A stretch of 64,000 nucleotides of DNA, taken from NCBI GenBank assembly GCA_902782465.1, contig CACZNH010000005.1, positions 124,001 to 188,000 on the forward strand, written 5' to 3'. Below the pieces are notes generated by a model that worked only from the letters and a program-made list of their open reading frames with translations, was not told the DNA's origin and made no database searches. The position numbers and the translations under genes were made by a program. Below are positions 9,035 through 17,786 of the stretch, piece after piece. Positions within the stretch are counted from its first letter, which is position 1. Every line of letters starts with the position of its first letter. The DNA is from an uncultured Bacteroidales bacterium (GTDB taxonomy: Bacteria; Bacteroidota; Bacteroidia; Bacteroidales; Muribaculaceae).

Positions 9035-10408
9035 ATGATGATCAAATCATTAGGCCATATCATTCTGCTGGCAAGCTGCCTGATGACGGCAGCAAGTGCC
9101 AGTGCACAAGACAGCACCGCAGCCGTGGAGGAAACCCCATACGCCTGGACCCTGCAGGACTGCATCGGCTGGGCCCAGCAACACAGCATCACCGTGCAAC
9201 GCAACAAGGTAGACGTGCGCTCGTCACAGGTCGCCTTGAAGGACGCCAAGGCCAACCGACTGCCGTCGGTAGACTTCAGCACGAGCCAGTATGTGAGCAA
9301 CCGCCCGTTCCAGGAGACCCATAGCGGCGTCATCGGCAACGAGGTCGTCTCGTTCAGCAACAAGAACACCTACAGCGGCAACTACAGCCTGGGGGCATCC
9401 ATGAACCTGTATGACGGCCGAAAGACCAAGAACAACATCCGGTTGGCGGAAATCAATTCGCAGATTGCCGAGCTCAGGGTGCAGGCGAGCGAACTGAACC
9501 TCGAGGAGCAGATTACGCAGCTGTATATCCAAATCCTGTACTCGCAGGATGCCGTCAAGCACGATGAGGAACTCATCGCACTGGCCGAGAAGCAGCTCGA
9601 ACAGGCACGTGCCCGCAAGCAGGCGGGGCTGCTCAACAAGGCCGACGTGTCGCAGTTTGAGTCACAGCTGGCGCAGGACAAGTACCAGAAAGTTGCCGAC
9701 GAGACCACCCTGGACGGCTACCGCCTGCAACTCAAACAGCTCATGGAACTTGACGGCGACGAGAATCTCGTTCTCGCCGACCCGCGACTCTCGGACAACG
9801 TGCTAGCCGAGCTACCTGACAAACACATTGTGTTCCAAAACGCCGTCGCCTCGCGACCCGAACTCAAGGTGCAACAGCTGGCAATGGACAGGACCTATAT
9901 CGACGAGGAAATCGCCAAGGCTGGCAACAAGCCCATCATCAACGCCAATGCGGGCATCAGCACCACCAACTCGTCGGGCAACGGCAACATGTTCACCCAA
10001 CTGAAGAACCAGTGGAGCAACGGCATCGGCGTGTCGATGACCCTACCCATCTGGAACGGCGGCAAGACTAAGAATGCTGTCGCCCGCGCCCGCCTGGAGC
10101 GCGAGAGCACCTACCTGGACATGGTCGAGACGCAGAAAGCCCTGTGGAAGACCATCGAGACCTACTGGCTCCAAGCCCGCAACAACCAGCAGCGCTATGT
10201 CGCCGCACAAGAGAATGTGGACTACTGCCGCGAGAGCTACAACCTGACCAGCGAGCAATTTCGCCTGGGCCTGAAGAACATCGTGGAACTCACCCAGGAC
10301 AAGACCAACCTGAGCACCGCCATCCAGCGGATGCTGCAGGCAAAATATGAGGCACTGCTCAACATGGCACTGCTCAAGTACTACAACGGCGAGAGCATAG
10401 ACTTTTAA
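9035..10408 (+). CDS. TolC-family outer-membrane efflux channel
   Basis: 457 residues with signal peptide ending near ASASAQ. Two outer-membrane efflux protein repeats are visible, each with long helical, Gln/Ala/Lys-rich segments (for example EKQLEQARARKQAGLLNKAD, about residue 190, and the C-terminal LTSEQFRLGLKNIVELTQDK). TolC trimers form a channel across the outer membrane and periplasm. It is the first gene of a complete MacAB-type tripartite pump, 69 nt ahead of the adaptor with a heptad array in between. Start at ATG 9035; ATG 9038 is equivalent. Confidence 0.92.
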   Translation: MMIKSLGHIILLASCLMTAASASAQDSTAAVEETPYAWTLQDCIGWAQQHSITVQRNKVDVRSSQVALKDAKANRLPSVDFSTSQYVSNRPFQETHSGVIGNEVVSFSNKNTYSGNYSLGASMNLYDGRKTKNNIRLAEINSQIAELRVQASELNLEEQITQLYIQILYSQDAVKHDEELIALAEKQLEQARARKQAGLLNKADVSQFESQLAQDKYQKVADETTLDGYRLQLKQLMELDGDENLVLADPRLSDNVLAELPDKHIVFQNAVASRPELKVQQLAMDRTYIDEEIAKAGNKPIINANAGISTTNSSGNGNMFTQLKNQWSNGIGVSMTLPIWNGGKTKNAVARARLERESTYLDMVETQKALWKTIETYWLQARNNQQRYVAAQENVDYCRESYNLTSEQFRLGLKNIVELTQDKTNLSTAIQRMLQAKYEALLNMALLKYYNGESIDF

Positions 10409-10409
10409 A

Positions 10410-10474
10410 AGTGAGAAGTGGGCGGATGCCAACTAGAAACTAAGGACTAAGGACTAAAAACTAAAAAAAACAAA
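10410..10474. repeat. Heptad array with GCGGATGCC core (tolC-macA gap)
   Basis: Left arm AGTGAGAAGTGG, core GCGGATGCC at 10422-10430, then 7-nt units AACTAGA, AACTAAG, GACTAAG, GACTAAA, AACTAAA leading into the A-rich start region of the adaptor gene. Confidence 0.8.
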
Positions 10475-10477
10475 CAT

Positions 10478-11638
10478 ATGAAAAAGGGTAAGAAAATCAT
10501 CTTGGCGCTGGTTGGCCTGCTGTTGGTCGCCGGGATTATCGCCATTGTGAACAAGAAAGGTGGCAATGAGCAAATCAGTTTCCAGACCACCCAAATCGAA
10601 TCTGGCGACATCGCCACCAACATCACAGCAACGGGCACTATCGAGCCGGTCAAGACCGTTGACGTGGGCACGCAGGTGTCGGGTATCGTCAAGCGGCTGT
10701 ATGTGGACTATAACAGCGTGGTCAAGCGTGGACAGATCATCGCCGAACTGGACCGTACCAACCTATTGAGCGACTTGTCAACGGCCCAAGCCCGCCTGAG
10801 AGCAGAGCAGATTGAACTGGATTATCAAAAGAAGAACTACGCACGCTATGCCGAACTCAAGCAGAAGGACCTCGTGAGCCTGCAGGAATATGACGTTGCA
10901 CTCGAGAGTTACCGCAAAGCGCAGGAAAGCGTCAGGATTGCCCAGCAGGATGTTGCCAGGGCCAAAACCAACCTGAGCTATGCCACGGTCTATTCACCCA
11001 TTGACGGCGTGGTTATCGGCAAGTCGGTAGAAGAGGGTCAGACTGTGGCATCGGCCTTCAGCACCCCCTCCATCGTCAAGATTGCCAAGGACTTGACCGA
11101 CATGCAGTGCATCGCCAAGGTGGATGAGGCCGACATCGGCGAGGTACGTGAGGGCCAGCGCGTGACGTTCACCGTCGATGCCTACCCCGACGACGTGTTC
11201 TCGGGTACTGTCAAGCAGGTGCGTCAGAATCCTGTCATCACCAACAATGTAGTCACCTATGAGGTGGTCGTCAGCGCCCCCAATGCCGACCTCAAACTCA
11301 AGCCAGGCCTCACGGCCAGCATCACCATCTACACGCTGGAACGCAGTGGCGTCAAGAGCGTACCATCGGCGACCTTGCGCTTCACGCCCGAGCCCAGCGT
11401 CTTCGGCAACAAGTATGTCATCAAGGACACCACCGCCGAGCACAAGCTGTGGACCCTCGAGGGCAACGTTCTCACTGCCCACAAGGTGGAAATCGGCGTG
11501 ACCGACGGCATCCGCACCGAGATTATCAGCGGCCTGGACGAGGGCACGACGGTCATCCAATCATTTGAGATTGGGGCTGCCACCCAACCTGACAAAAAGG
11601 AGGCTGACAAGAAAGACAAAAAAGATAACAAGAAGTAA
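10478..11638 (+). CDS. macA: MacA-like periplasmic adaptor of a tripartite efflux pump
   Basis: 386 residues with one N-terminal membrane anchor (about 6-25). Barrel-sandwich (lipoyl-like) halves (GTIEPVKTVDVGTQVSGIVKR, about 60-80 given in part, and SPIDGVVIGKSVEEGQTV, about 170-190) flank a coiled-coil hairpin (about 95-160); a beta-barrel and membrane-proximal domain follow. This is the membrane-fusion protein that joins a MacB ABC transporter to TolC. The C-terminus is a short Lys/Asp-rich tail (KKEADKKDKKDNKK) that the family does not need. The stop is 2 nt before the ATPase gene, so the two are probably translationally coupled. The exported substrate is unknown. Confidence 0.9.
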   Translation: MKKGKKIILALVGLLLVAGIIAIVNKKGGNEQISFQTTQIESGDIATNITATGTIEPVKTVDVGTQVSGIVKRLYVDYNSVVKRGQIIAELDRTNLLSDLSTAQARLRAEQIELDYQKKNYARYAELKQKDLVSLQEYDVALESYRKAQESVRIAQQDVARAKTNLSYATVYSPIDGVVIGKSVEEGQTVASAFSTPSIVKIAKDLTDMQCIAKVDEADIGEVREGQRVTFTVDAYPDDVFSGTVKQVRQNPVITNNVVTYEVVVSAPNADLKLKPGLTASITIYTLERSGVKSVPSATLRFTPEPSVFGNKYVIKDTTAEHKLWTLEGNVLTAHKVEIGVTDGIRTEIISGLDEGTTVIQSFEIGAATQPDKKEADKKDKKDNKK

Positions 11639-11640
11639 CC

Positions 11641-12387
11641 ATGGCACAGAAACCAGTCATAGAACTTGAGGGAATACGCCGCGACTTCGTCGTGGGCGAG
11701 GAGACGGTGCATGCCCTGCGAGGGGTCTCCTTCACCATCCACGAGGGTGAGTTCGTCACCATCATGGGCACCTCGGGCTCGGGAAAATCGACCCTGCTCA
11801 ACATCCTGGGTTGCCTGGACACGCCCACTAGCGGCGAATACCGTCTGGACGGCATTCCGGTGCGCACCATGAGCAAGACGCAGCGGGCGGTGCTCAGGAA
11901 CCGTAAAATCGGCTTCGTCTTCCAGAGTTACAACCTGCTGGCCAAGACCACGGCAGTCGAGAACGTGGAACTGCCGCTGATGTACAATAGCGAGGTAGGC
12001 TCCCGCGAGCGCCGCGAACGTGCCGTCACCGCCTTGCAGCGCGTGGGACTGGGCGACCGCCTGAACCACAAGAGCAACCAGATGTCCGGCGGACAGATGC
12101 AACGTGTGGCCATTGCCCGTGCCCTGGTCAACGACCCTGCGGTCATCCTCGCCGACGAGGCAACAGGTAACCTGGACACCCGCACCTCGTTTGAAATCCT
12201 GGTGCTGTTCCAGCAACTGCATGCCGAGGGGCGCACCATCATTTTTGTGACCCACAATCCCGAAATCGCTCAGTATTCCACGCGCACCATCACCTTGAGT
12301 GACGGCAAGCTGCGCGAGGACCGCATGAACGATACCATCCTGAATGCCGCCGACAAGCTGGCAACACTCCCTGTCGAGGAAGAATAA
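11641..12387 (+). CDS. MacB-type ABC transporter ATP-binding subunit
   Basis: 248 residues. Walker A GTSGSGKST (about residues 42-50), Q-loop in FVFQSYNLL, signature MSGGQMQRVAIARAL, Walker B VILADEAT with the catalytic Glu, and H-loop FVTHNPE are all intact. It is a LolD/MacB-class cytoplasmic ATPase energising the permease encoded 72 nt downstream. In many proteobacteria MacB is one polypeptide; here ATPase and permease are separate genes, the usual arrangement in this phylum. Confidence 0.94.
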   Translation: MAQKPVIELEGIRRDFVVGEETVHALRGVSFTIHEGEFVTIMGTSGSGKSTLLNILGCLDTPTSGEYRLDGIPVRTMSKTQRAVLRNRKIGFVFQSYNLLAKTTAVENVELPLMYNSEVGSRERRERAVTALQRVGLGDRLNHKSNQMSGGQMQRVAIARALVNDPAVILADEATGNLDTRTSFEILVLFQQLHAEGRTIIFVTHNPEIAQYSTRTITLSDGKLREDRMNDTILNAADKLATLPVEEE

Positions 12388-12390
12388 TCA

Positions 12391-12458
12391 CAAGTTAGAA
12401 GTGAGGAGTTGGCGGATGCCAACTAAGGACTAAGGACTAGAAACTAAGGACTAAAAAC
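12391..12458. repeat. Heptad array with GCGGATGCC core (ATPase-permease gap)
   Basis: Left units AAGTTAG, AAGTGAG, GAGTTGG; core GCGGATGCC at 12412-12420, with AGTTGGC and GCCAACT as a perfect stem around GGAT; right units AACTAAG, GACTAAG, GACTAGA, AACTAAG, GACTAAA up to the permease ATG. It fills the whole gap between two genes whose products form one complex. Confidence 0.85.
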
Positions 12459-12459
12459 A

Positions 12460-13701
12460 ATGAATATCACCAATCTGTTCAAGATAGCTTTGAAGGCCAT
12501 CGGTGCCAACAAGATGCGCAGCTTCCTGACCATGCTGGGCATCATCATCGGCGTGTCGTCGGTCATCATCATGCTCGCCCTGGGAACCGGTTCCAAGGCG
12601 ACCATCATGCAAGAAATCGAGGGCGTGGACCCAGGCGCATTGAATGTTATACCTGGACCGAGTTATGAGGACATCGACGGTAACTGGTTGCCTGAATATA
12701 GCCAAACCATCACCCAGGCCGACTATCAGAGTATTCTAGAAAAGAACAAGTATCTTAAAGCTATCTGTCCCATGGTTTACACTTCGGGACAATTCATCAA
12801 CGGCAAGAACAACCATAGCGGCTCGGTACAAGGTGTAAACAATGAGTTCCTTGACATCAATGGACTCTCAATTTCTCAAGGAGATATGTTCACCGACCCT
12901 GAGGTCAAGGGTGCGTCCAAGGTCTGCATCCTTGGTAAGACTGTCGTTGACAAGCTTTTCCCCAATGAGGCCGACCCCATAGGAGCCGTCATCCGCATCA
13001 ACAGTATCCCCGTGAGGGTTGTGGGTGTGCTCAAGAGCAAGGGCCGCACCGCCTTTGGTCAAGACCAGGACGACATCGTGCTCATGCCTTACACGACCGT
13101 GATGAAACGCATGATTTCACAGGACTATTTCGATATGATCTATGTCGCCGCCACTAGCAAGGAAATGGCCTCATTGGCCAAACAGGATTTGACAGAGATT
13201 CTGCGTGAAAATCACAAACTGCGAGAGGGCGACATCCAGGATTTCAGAGTCAATTCACTGGAAGAAGCCACATCGATGGTAGATTCGGTCATGAATGTCC
13301 TCACCCTGCTGCTCTCGTGCATCGCCGGCATCTCGCTGCTGGTGGGCGGCATCGGCATCATGAACATCATGTATGTGAGCGTTACCGAGCGCACACGTGA
13401 AATCGGCCTGCGCATGAGCGTGGGTGCCCGCACTGTCGATATCATGAGCCAGTTCCTCATCGAGGCCATCCTCATCAGTGTCACCGGTGGACTCATCGGC
13501 GTGCTCATCGGCAGTGGCATCTCTTATCTGGCCCGCTTCGTCCTGCTGAATTTCACCGAGTACCATATCCTTATCAGTGTGGAGCCGTGGACCGTGCTGC
13601 TCTCGTTTGCCATCTGCACCATCACGGGCATCTTCTTCGGCTGGTATCCCGCCAAGAAGGCCGCCAATCTCGACCCCATCGACGCCCTGCGCTACGAGTG
13701 A
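12460..13701 (+). CDS. MacB-type ABC transporter permease
   Basis: 413 residues with the MacB/FtsX layout: one membrane helix near residues 20-40 (MRSFLTMLGIIIGVSSVIIM), a large MacB-PCD periplasmic domain (about 45-270) and three C-terminal helices (about 285-310, 330-365, 375-400). The conserved MNIMYVSVTERTREIGLRMS motif of the FtsX domain and the terminal NLDPIDALRYE are present. It works by mechanotransmission with the ATPase, adaptor and TolC channel encoded just upstream. Substrates may be antimicrobial peptides, macrolides or lipids; sequence does not decide. Confidence 0.92.
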   Translation: MNITNLFKIALKAIGANKMRSFLTMLGIIIGVSSVIIMLALGTGSKATIMQEIEGVDPGALNVIPGPSYEDIDGNWLPEYSQTITQADYQSILEKNKYLKAICPMVYTSGQFINGKNNHSGSVQGVNNEFLDINGLSISQGDMFTDPEVKGASKVCILGKTVVDKLFPNEADPIGAVIRINSIPVRVVGVLKSKGRTAFGQDQDDIVLMPYTTVMKRMISQDYFDMIYVAATSKEMASLAKQDLTEILRENHKLREGDIQDFRVNSLEEATSMVDSVMNVLTLLLSCIAGISLLVGGIGIMNIMYVSVTERTREIGLRMSVGARTVDIMSQFLIEAILISVTGGLIGVLIGSGISYLARFVLLNFTEYHILISVEPWTVLLSFAICTITGIFFGWYPAKKAANLDPIDALRYE

Positions 13702-13737
13702 TTTTGTCTATTGGATTTGCGTTTTTATCTATATTAT

Positions 13738-13768
13738 TTGTAGTAGCGAGAATTGTTGATTATCTTTG
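13738..13768 (+). promoter_or_regulatory. Promoter of the LytS/LytTR two-component genes
   Basis: TTG at 13738-13740 and TATCTTTG at 13761-13768 with a 20-nt spacer, the textbook pattern for this phylum. It gives the regulators their own transcription separately from the pump genes. Confidence 0.85.
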
Positions 13769-13792
13769 CGATACCTAAAAATCGATTGCATA

Positions 13793-14860
13793 ATGTCAAC
13801 TGATCTCGAAAAATCCAAATCTAAGTACCGCTATCTCATTTTGCACCTGCTATGCTGGGCGGTGCTGATTGTTGTACCCTTGTTTTTCCACAGTTCCAAT
13901 GACGACTGGCAGACAGTGTGGAACCGTTATGTGCGGTGGGTGGGTAACCCGCTGGCCTACATCCTGGTTTTCTATCTGAATTACCTGTGGGTGGTGCCCC
14001 GCTTCCTGCTGAAGAAGAACTGGAAAATGTTCATATTGATTAACGTGTTTGTCATCGTGGGTGGCATCTTTGTCATGGATTTGTGGCACTGGAGTGGCAT
14101 GCAGCTCCTGCCCGAGATCCACAGTGACCAGCCCCGAAGGCCGTTCGTCAGGTTGCCCCGTTACTTCTGGGCAATCATGACGCTTTACCTGATTATCGCG
14201 CTTGCCGTGGCCGTGCGCATGGTGAAGCACTGGCACCACATCGAGGAGGTGCGTCAGGAGGCCGAGACGGCGCGTGCCGAGGCCGAGTTGAGCAACCTGC
14301 GCAACCAGATGAATCCCCACTTCCTGCTCAACACGCTGAACAACATCTATGCCCTGATCGCCTTTGACCAGGAAAAGGCCCAGACGGCAGTGGGCGAACT
14401 GAGCAAACTGCTGCGCCATGTGCTCTACGAGAACCAGCGGGACATGGTGCCGCTGTGCAAGGAGGCCGACTTCATGCGCAACTACATCGAACTGATGAAA
14501 ATCCGCGTGACCGAGGGCGTGAAAATCGATGCCAACATCAACGTGCATCCCACCGACTCGACGCCCATCGCACCGCTACTGTTCATCTCACTCATCGAGA
14601 ACGCCTTCAAGCACGGTATCTCGCCTCAGGGCACCGGCGAAATCAAGGTTGACATCCATCAAACGGATGGCGACGTCACCTGCGAGATATACAACACCTG
14701 CTATCCCAAGCGAGCCAACGACAAGAGCGGCTCGGGCATCGGACTGGAGCAAGTGTCACGCCGTCTGGAGCTCATGTACCCTAACCGCTACACCTGGGAA
14801 AAGGGCACGACGCCCGACGGCAAGCAGTATTATTCCAAAATCACCCTTAAGAAACAATAG
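13793..14860 (+). CDS. LytS-type sensor histidine kinase
   Basis: 355 residues from ATG 13793 (an upstream ATG at 13766 overlaps the -7 box and is rejected). Four membrane helices (about 12-32, 52-72, 80-100, 130-150) lead by a short coiled coil (EEVRQEAETARAEAELSNLR) into a His_kinase domain with phospho-acceptor His in NQMNPHFLLNTLNN. The ATPase domain shows the N box (LIENAFKHG) and G box (SGSGIGLEQV). There is no extracellular sensor domain, so signals are probably felt in the membrane. It pairs with the LytTR regulator downstream. Its place behind a MacAB-TolC pump suggests it may control that pump. Confidence 0.92.
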   Translation: MSTDLEKSKSKYRYLILHLLCWAVLIVVPLFFHSSNDDWQTVWNRYVRWVGNPLAYILVFYLNYLWVVPRFLLKKNWKMFILINVFVIVGGIFVMDLWHWSGMQLLPEIHSDQPRRPFVRLPRYFWAIMTLYLIIALAVAVRMVKHWHHIEEVRQEAETARAEAELSNLRNQMNPHFLLNTLNNIYALIAFDQEKAQTAVGELSKLLRHVLYENQRDMVPLCKEADFMRNYIELMKIRVTEGVKIDANINVHPTDSTPIAPLLFISLIENAFKHGISPQGTGEIKVDIHQTDGDVTCEIYNTCYPKRANDKSGSGIGLEQVSRRLELMYPNRYTWEKGTTPDGKQYYSKITLKKQ

Positions 14861-14946
14861 TTTTCAGTTCTCAGTTGTCAGTTGTCAGCGGCATCCGCAT
14901 TCAACTGAAGACTGAAAACTGAAGACTGAAAACTGAAAAACTAAAA
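14861..14946. repeat. Heptad array with GGCATCCGC core (kinase-regulator gap)
   Basis: A variant based on ACTGAAG/ACTGAAA units. Left arm CAGTTCTCAGTTGTCAGTTG, core GGCATCCGC at 14890-14898, right arm CAACTGAAGACTGAAAACTG and onward, so the arms are largely complementary. It directly follows the kinase stop and ends at the A-rich leader of the regulator gene. Confidence 0.85.
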
Positions 14947-14950
14947 AGAT

Positions 14951-15673
14951 ATGATTATCAAGTGTGCCATCGTTGACGACGAGCCGCTGGCAGTGGAACT
15001 GCTGGCGAGCTACGTGAGTAAAATACCGTTCCTGGAACTGTGCGGCAAATATACCAATGCCACCGATGCCCTGCATGGCATCGGCAAGCAACCGGTTGAC
15101 CTGCTCTTCCTGGACATTCAGATGCCTGAGCTCAACGGACTTGAACTGAGCCGTATGGTGCCCGAGAACACGCGCATCGTGTTCACCACAGCATTCAACC
15201 AGTATGCGGTTGACGGTTTCCGCGCCAATGCACTCGACTACCTGCTGAAACCCATCAGCTATGCCGACTTCATGGAGGCCTGCAACAAGGCGCTGCAGTG
15301 GTTCCAACTCGTGCAGCAGAACGAGCAGCAGCCCGCCGCCAAAACCGATGAAGAGCCTACCAGCATCTTTGTCAAGAGTGAATACAAACTGCTGCAAATC
15401 AACCTTGACGAAATCCGCTACATCGAGGGACTGAAGGACTATGTGAAAATCTACACCGAACAGTCACCCCACCCCATCCTGTCGCTGATGAACATGAAAG
15501 CCATCGAGCAGATGCTGCCCACATCGCGTTTCATCAGGGTTCACCGCTCCTTTATCGTACAGAAGAGCAAAATCCGCGAGATTGAGCGCAACCGCATCGT
15601 CTTTGGCGACGTGTATATTCCCATCGGCGACAGTTACAAGCAGGCGTTCCTTGACTTCATCAACGCCCGCTAA
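14951..15673 (+). CDS. LytTR-family response regulator
   Basis: 240 residues. The receiver domain has the acidic pair in VDDE, phospho-acceptor Asp55 in LLFLDIQMPELNG, the conserved Thr in VFTTAF and Lys in DYLLKPIS. After a Gln-rich linker (about 120-135) comes a LytTR DNA-binding domain (about 137-238, with FVKSEYKLLQINLDEIRYIE and SRFIRVHRSFIV written in part). Phosphorylation by the upstream LytS-type kinase should switch DNA binding. Targets are not visible; the neighbouring efflux operon is a reasonable guess. Confidence 0.93.
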   Translation: MIIKCAIVDDEPLAVELLASYVSKIPFLELCGKYTNATDALHGIGKQPVDLLFLDIQMPELNGLELSRMVPENTRIVFTTAFNQYAVDGFRANALDYLLKPISYADFMEACNKALQWFQLVQQNEQQPAAKTDEEPTSIFVKSEYKLLQINLDEIRYIEGLKDYVKIYTEQSPHPILSLMNMKAIEQMLPTSRFIRVHRSFIVQKSKIREIERNRIVFGDVYIPIGDSYKQAFLDFINAR

Positions 15674-15819
15674 CCCACCTGACGACATCACCCGTTGTAA
15701 AATCAAAACAACTGTTAATATCAAGCATAAATCCGCCCATATTTGTGAATTATCGTTAATTTTTGGCGGATTTATGCCAAAAGATTATGTTATAAAACAT
15801 ATTTTGCACTAAATTTGCA

Positions 15820-15977
15820 CTGGTTTTTCATGGTAATAGTTTTTAAGGTTAGGAAAAATCAGGTGTCGTGAGGCAGTTGCTTTTTCTTGTAAAAACAAAA
15901 TGTTTTAAGGTTTATGTTAATGGTATTAGAAGGTTAATTAGTTAAGCAATCCCCGACGTGAGTCGAGGATTTTTTTT
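15820..15977 (+). ncRNA. Candidate small RNA in a 369-nt gene-free stretch
   Basis: No gene is visible in 15674-16042. A -7 box TAAATTTG at 15810-15817 is followed by CTGGTTTTTC (15820-15829), which pairs with GAAAAATCAG (15853-15862) through 10 bp with one G-U. The stretch ends in a terminator: ATCCCCGAC (15949-15957), loop GTGA, GTCGAGGAT (15962-15970) and eight T. Promoter, structured 5' end and terminator about 160 nt apart without an ORF fit a small RNA. No clear TTG is found 20 nt upstream of the -7 box, and I do not recognise a known RNA family. Confidence 0.45.
15949..15977 (+). terminator. Rho-independent terminator
   Basis: Nine-bp stem (ATCCCCGAC with GTCGAGGAT, one mismatch-type C/A-G position read as wobble) and an eight-T tail. 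It could end either the LytTR operon or the candidate small RNA just upstream. Confidence 0.85.
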
Positions 15978-16011
15978 GACCTTTTCCCGATGGTTTCTCA
16001 CCAATAATAAG

Positions 16012-16019
16012 TAATTTTG
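16012..16019 (+). promoter_or_regulatory. -7 promoter box of the RsiV-like lipoprotein gene
   Basis: TAATTTTG 23 nt upstream of the ATG at 16043, followed by C as is usual in this phylum. No good TTG lies 19-21 nt upstream. Confidence 0.6.
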
Positions 16020-16042
16020 CCGACACAACACATCAACTGACA

Positions 16043-16888
16043 ATGACTATGAGCAAGAATCTTATCATCACGTTTCAAGCCTTCATCGTCTTGACCGCGC
16101 TCAGCTCCTGCGGTATGGACAATAAGGGCAATATGGAGGGCGACAGCACCTTGTGCCAGTTCAACAACTTCAAGCAGGAAAAGATGTACCAGTATGCCGA
16201 TGAGGAGGGCAAGACGTTCTTCATTGACAACAAGGTGACCGCCTTCTGGCCCGTGACCATCAACGGCAAGCCATGTCCCGAGCTCCAGAAAGCCTTGCTG
16301 CTCGCCATGACCGACAGTGCCGAGCTCAACACGCTGGACCTGGCCATGGATGCTATTCTCGCGCCCAACACCTACCTGGATATGGACTCGTCCACGCTCA
16401 AACAGGTTGATACCATTACCATCGAGAGCGACAACCTCTCGTCCTCGGAGTACAGAATTCGCCTCCAGGACATGGGCGACAGGCTGCTCACCTATCACAT
16501 CCACTATTACGCCTTTATGGCTCGCGCCGCCCACGGCATCTACAATAACAGCTATGTCACCTATGACCTGAAAACAGAGAAAACTGTCGCCCTGGACGAC
16601 ATCATCGCCGACACGACCCTGCTGCGCGATGTAACGCTCAAGTCCATCAAGCAGACCTACGACTACGGCATCGACGACCTGTTCCTTCCCGACAACGGCC
16701 TGCTACCACGCCCCAGCGACTTCTACTTCGAGGATTCGGTGCTGCATCTGGTTTATCAAGTCTATGAGATTGCCAGCTATGCCCAGGGTATGATTGACGC
16801 GCCCATCTACCCCTACATGCTCAAGCCCGAGGAGATGAAACGCTTATATACCCCCTACGGCCTGGAACTCATTGACTACACCGAATAA
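16043..16888 (+). CDS. RsiV-like (DUF3298) lipoprotein
   Basis: 281 residues. The signal peptide ends in a lipobox (VLTALSSC), so the protein is probably a lipoprotein. The C-terminal half carries the DUF3298/RsiV signature: AAHGIYNNSYVTYDLKTEKT, then LDDII, then FYFEDSVLHLVYQVYEIASY and the terminal PYMLKPEEMKRLY. RsiV in Bacillus is an anti-sigma factor that binds lysozyme through this domain; in Bacteroidetes the domain is common in stand-alone lipoproteins whose role is unknown. Only 3 nt separate its stop from the convergent phospholipase gene. Confidence 0.82.
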   Translation: MTMSKNLIITFQAFIVLTALSSCGMDNKGNMEGDSTLCQFNNFKQEKMYQYADEEGKTFFIDNKVTAFWPVTINGKPCPELQKALLLAMTDSAELNTLDLAMDAILAPNTYLDMDSSTLKQVDTITIESDNLSSSEYRIRLQDMGDRLLTYHIHYYAFMARAAHGIYNNSYVTYDLKTEKTVALDDIIADTTLLRDVTLKSIKQTYDYGIDDLFLPDNGLLPRPSDFYFEDSVLHLVYQVYEIASYAQGMIDAPIYPYMLKPEEMKRLYTPYGLELIDYTE

Positions 16889-16891
16889 TCT

Positions 16892-17743
16892 CTAGAAATC
16901 GCTGAAGAAGTGAGGTCGAATCAGCAGACCGAAACGGATGCGCGAGTGGTACTGGTTGTAATCCAGCATGTGCTCGCCGTAGCCGTTGTAGTACTGCAGC
17001 ATGATGAACTGGTTGGAATTGTGGTTGATGCGGTATCCTAACTGCACAATCGTGTTGAAATTCAGGTTCCAACCCGACCGCTTGACCAGTGTCATGTCAA
17101 GCACCCACTTGTCATCAAGGCTTTTGGCCTGGAATCCCGCCTGATACAATCCCATATACTTGAGAATGTCGCGGTTATACTTGCCGTCAACGATGGGAAT
17201 CCAATATTTGGCGTGAGCCATCAGATAAGGTGAGATATAAGCCTCGCCAGCAATAGACACCTTATTCCAGCTGCGTGATGCCGTGCCATCACGTCCGTTG
17301 GATTCATGCTCAGCCATCAAGGTCACTTTTCCCAGCAGGCGGTTCTTCATGATGATGTATTTTGAAAGACCGATACCAGGATTGAAGTTGAGGTCATAGA
17401 ACGGCAATGAGTTGCGGAACACGTGCCAAATCGCCTTTTGGCTATAGAACAGGTACAAATAGGTGTGAAACGGCAGCACACTCTTGGTGAGGCGCTGCTG
17501 GAAACTGATTTGGAACTTGACATCGCTGTTATAGCCGTCGGGCTTGCCGCCCAGCACCGTACCCCCTACAAAGTACGTGTCCTTATACAGGCTGAAGTAT
17601 GGCCTGTCGTCAAGCTCTTCACGAATACTGTCAGCAATCTCTCCACCGGATTTTCCGGTTACGATTTGTGCCGAAACAGGAAAATTCACACCAAAACAAA
17701 GAGCTATACAGCTCATCAAGATATAATGCCAGCAATGATTCAT
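16892..17743 (-). CDS. pldA: Outer-membrane phospholipase A
   Basis: 283 residues with signal peptide ending near PVSAQ. The OMPLA catalytic residues are in place: His and Ser in EHESNGRDG (about residues 140-148) and the Asn in SRSWNKVS. The rest is a 12-strand beta-barrel ending in phenylalanine (HFFSDF). The enzyme hydrolyses phospholipids that reach the outer leaflet and helps keep outer-membrane asymmetry; it dimerises with calcium when active. It is transcribed from its own promoter, divergently from the LOG gene. Confidence 0.9.
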   Translation of the reverse strand: MNHCWHYILMSCIALCFGVNFPVSAQIVTGKSGGEIADSIREELDDRPYFSLYKDTYFVGGTVLGGKPDGYNSDVKFQISFQQRLTKSVLPFHTYLYLFYSQKAIWHVFRNSLPFYDLNFNPGIGLSKYIIMKNRLLGKVTLMAEHESNGRDGTASRSWNKVSIAGEAYISPYLMAHAKYWIPIVDGKYNRDILKYMGLYQAGFQAKSLDDKWVLDMTLVKRSGWNLNFNTIVQLGYRINHNSNQFIMLQYYNGYGEHMLDYNQYHSRIRFGLLIRPHFFSDF

Positions 17744-17786
17744 AGTTTTACAGAATATTATCTAATCAATATGGTTTTATAGAGGG

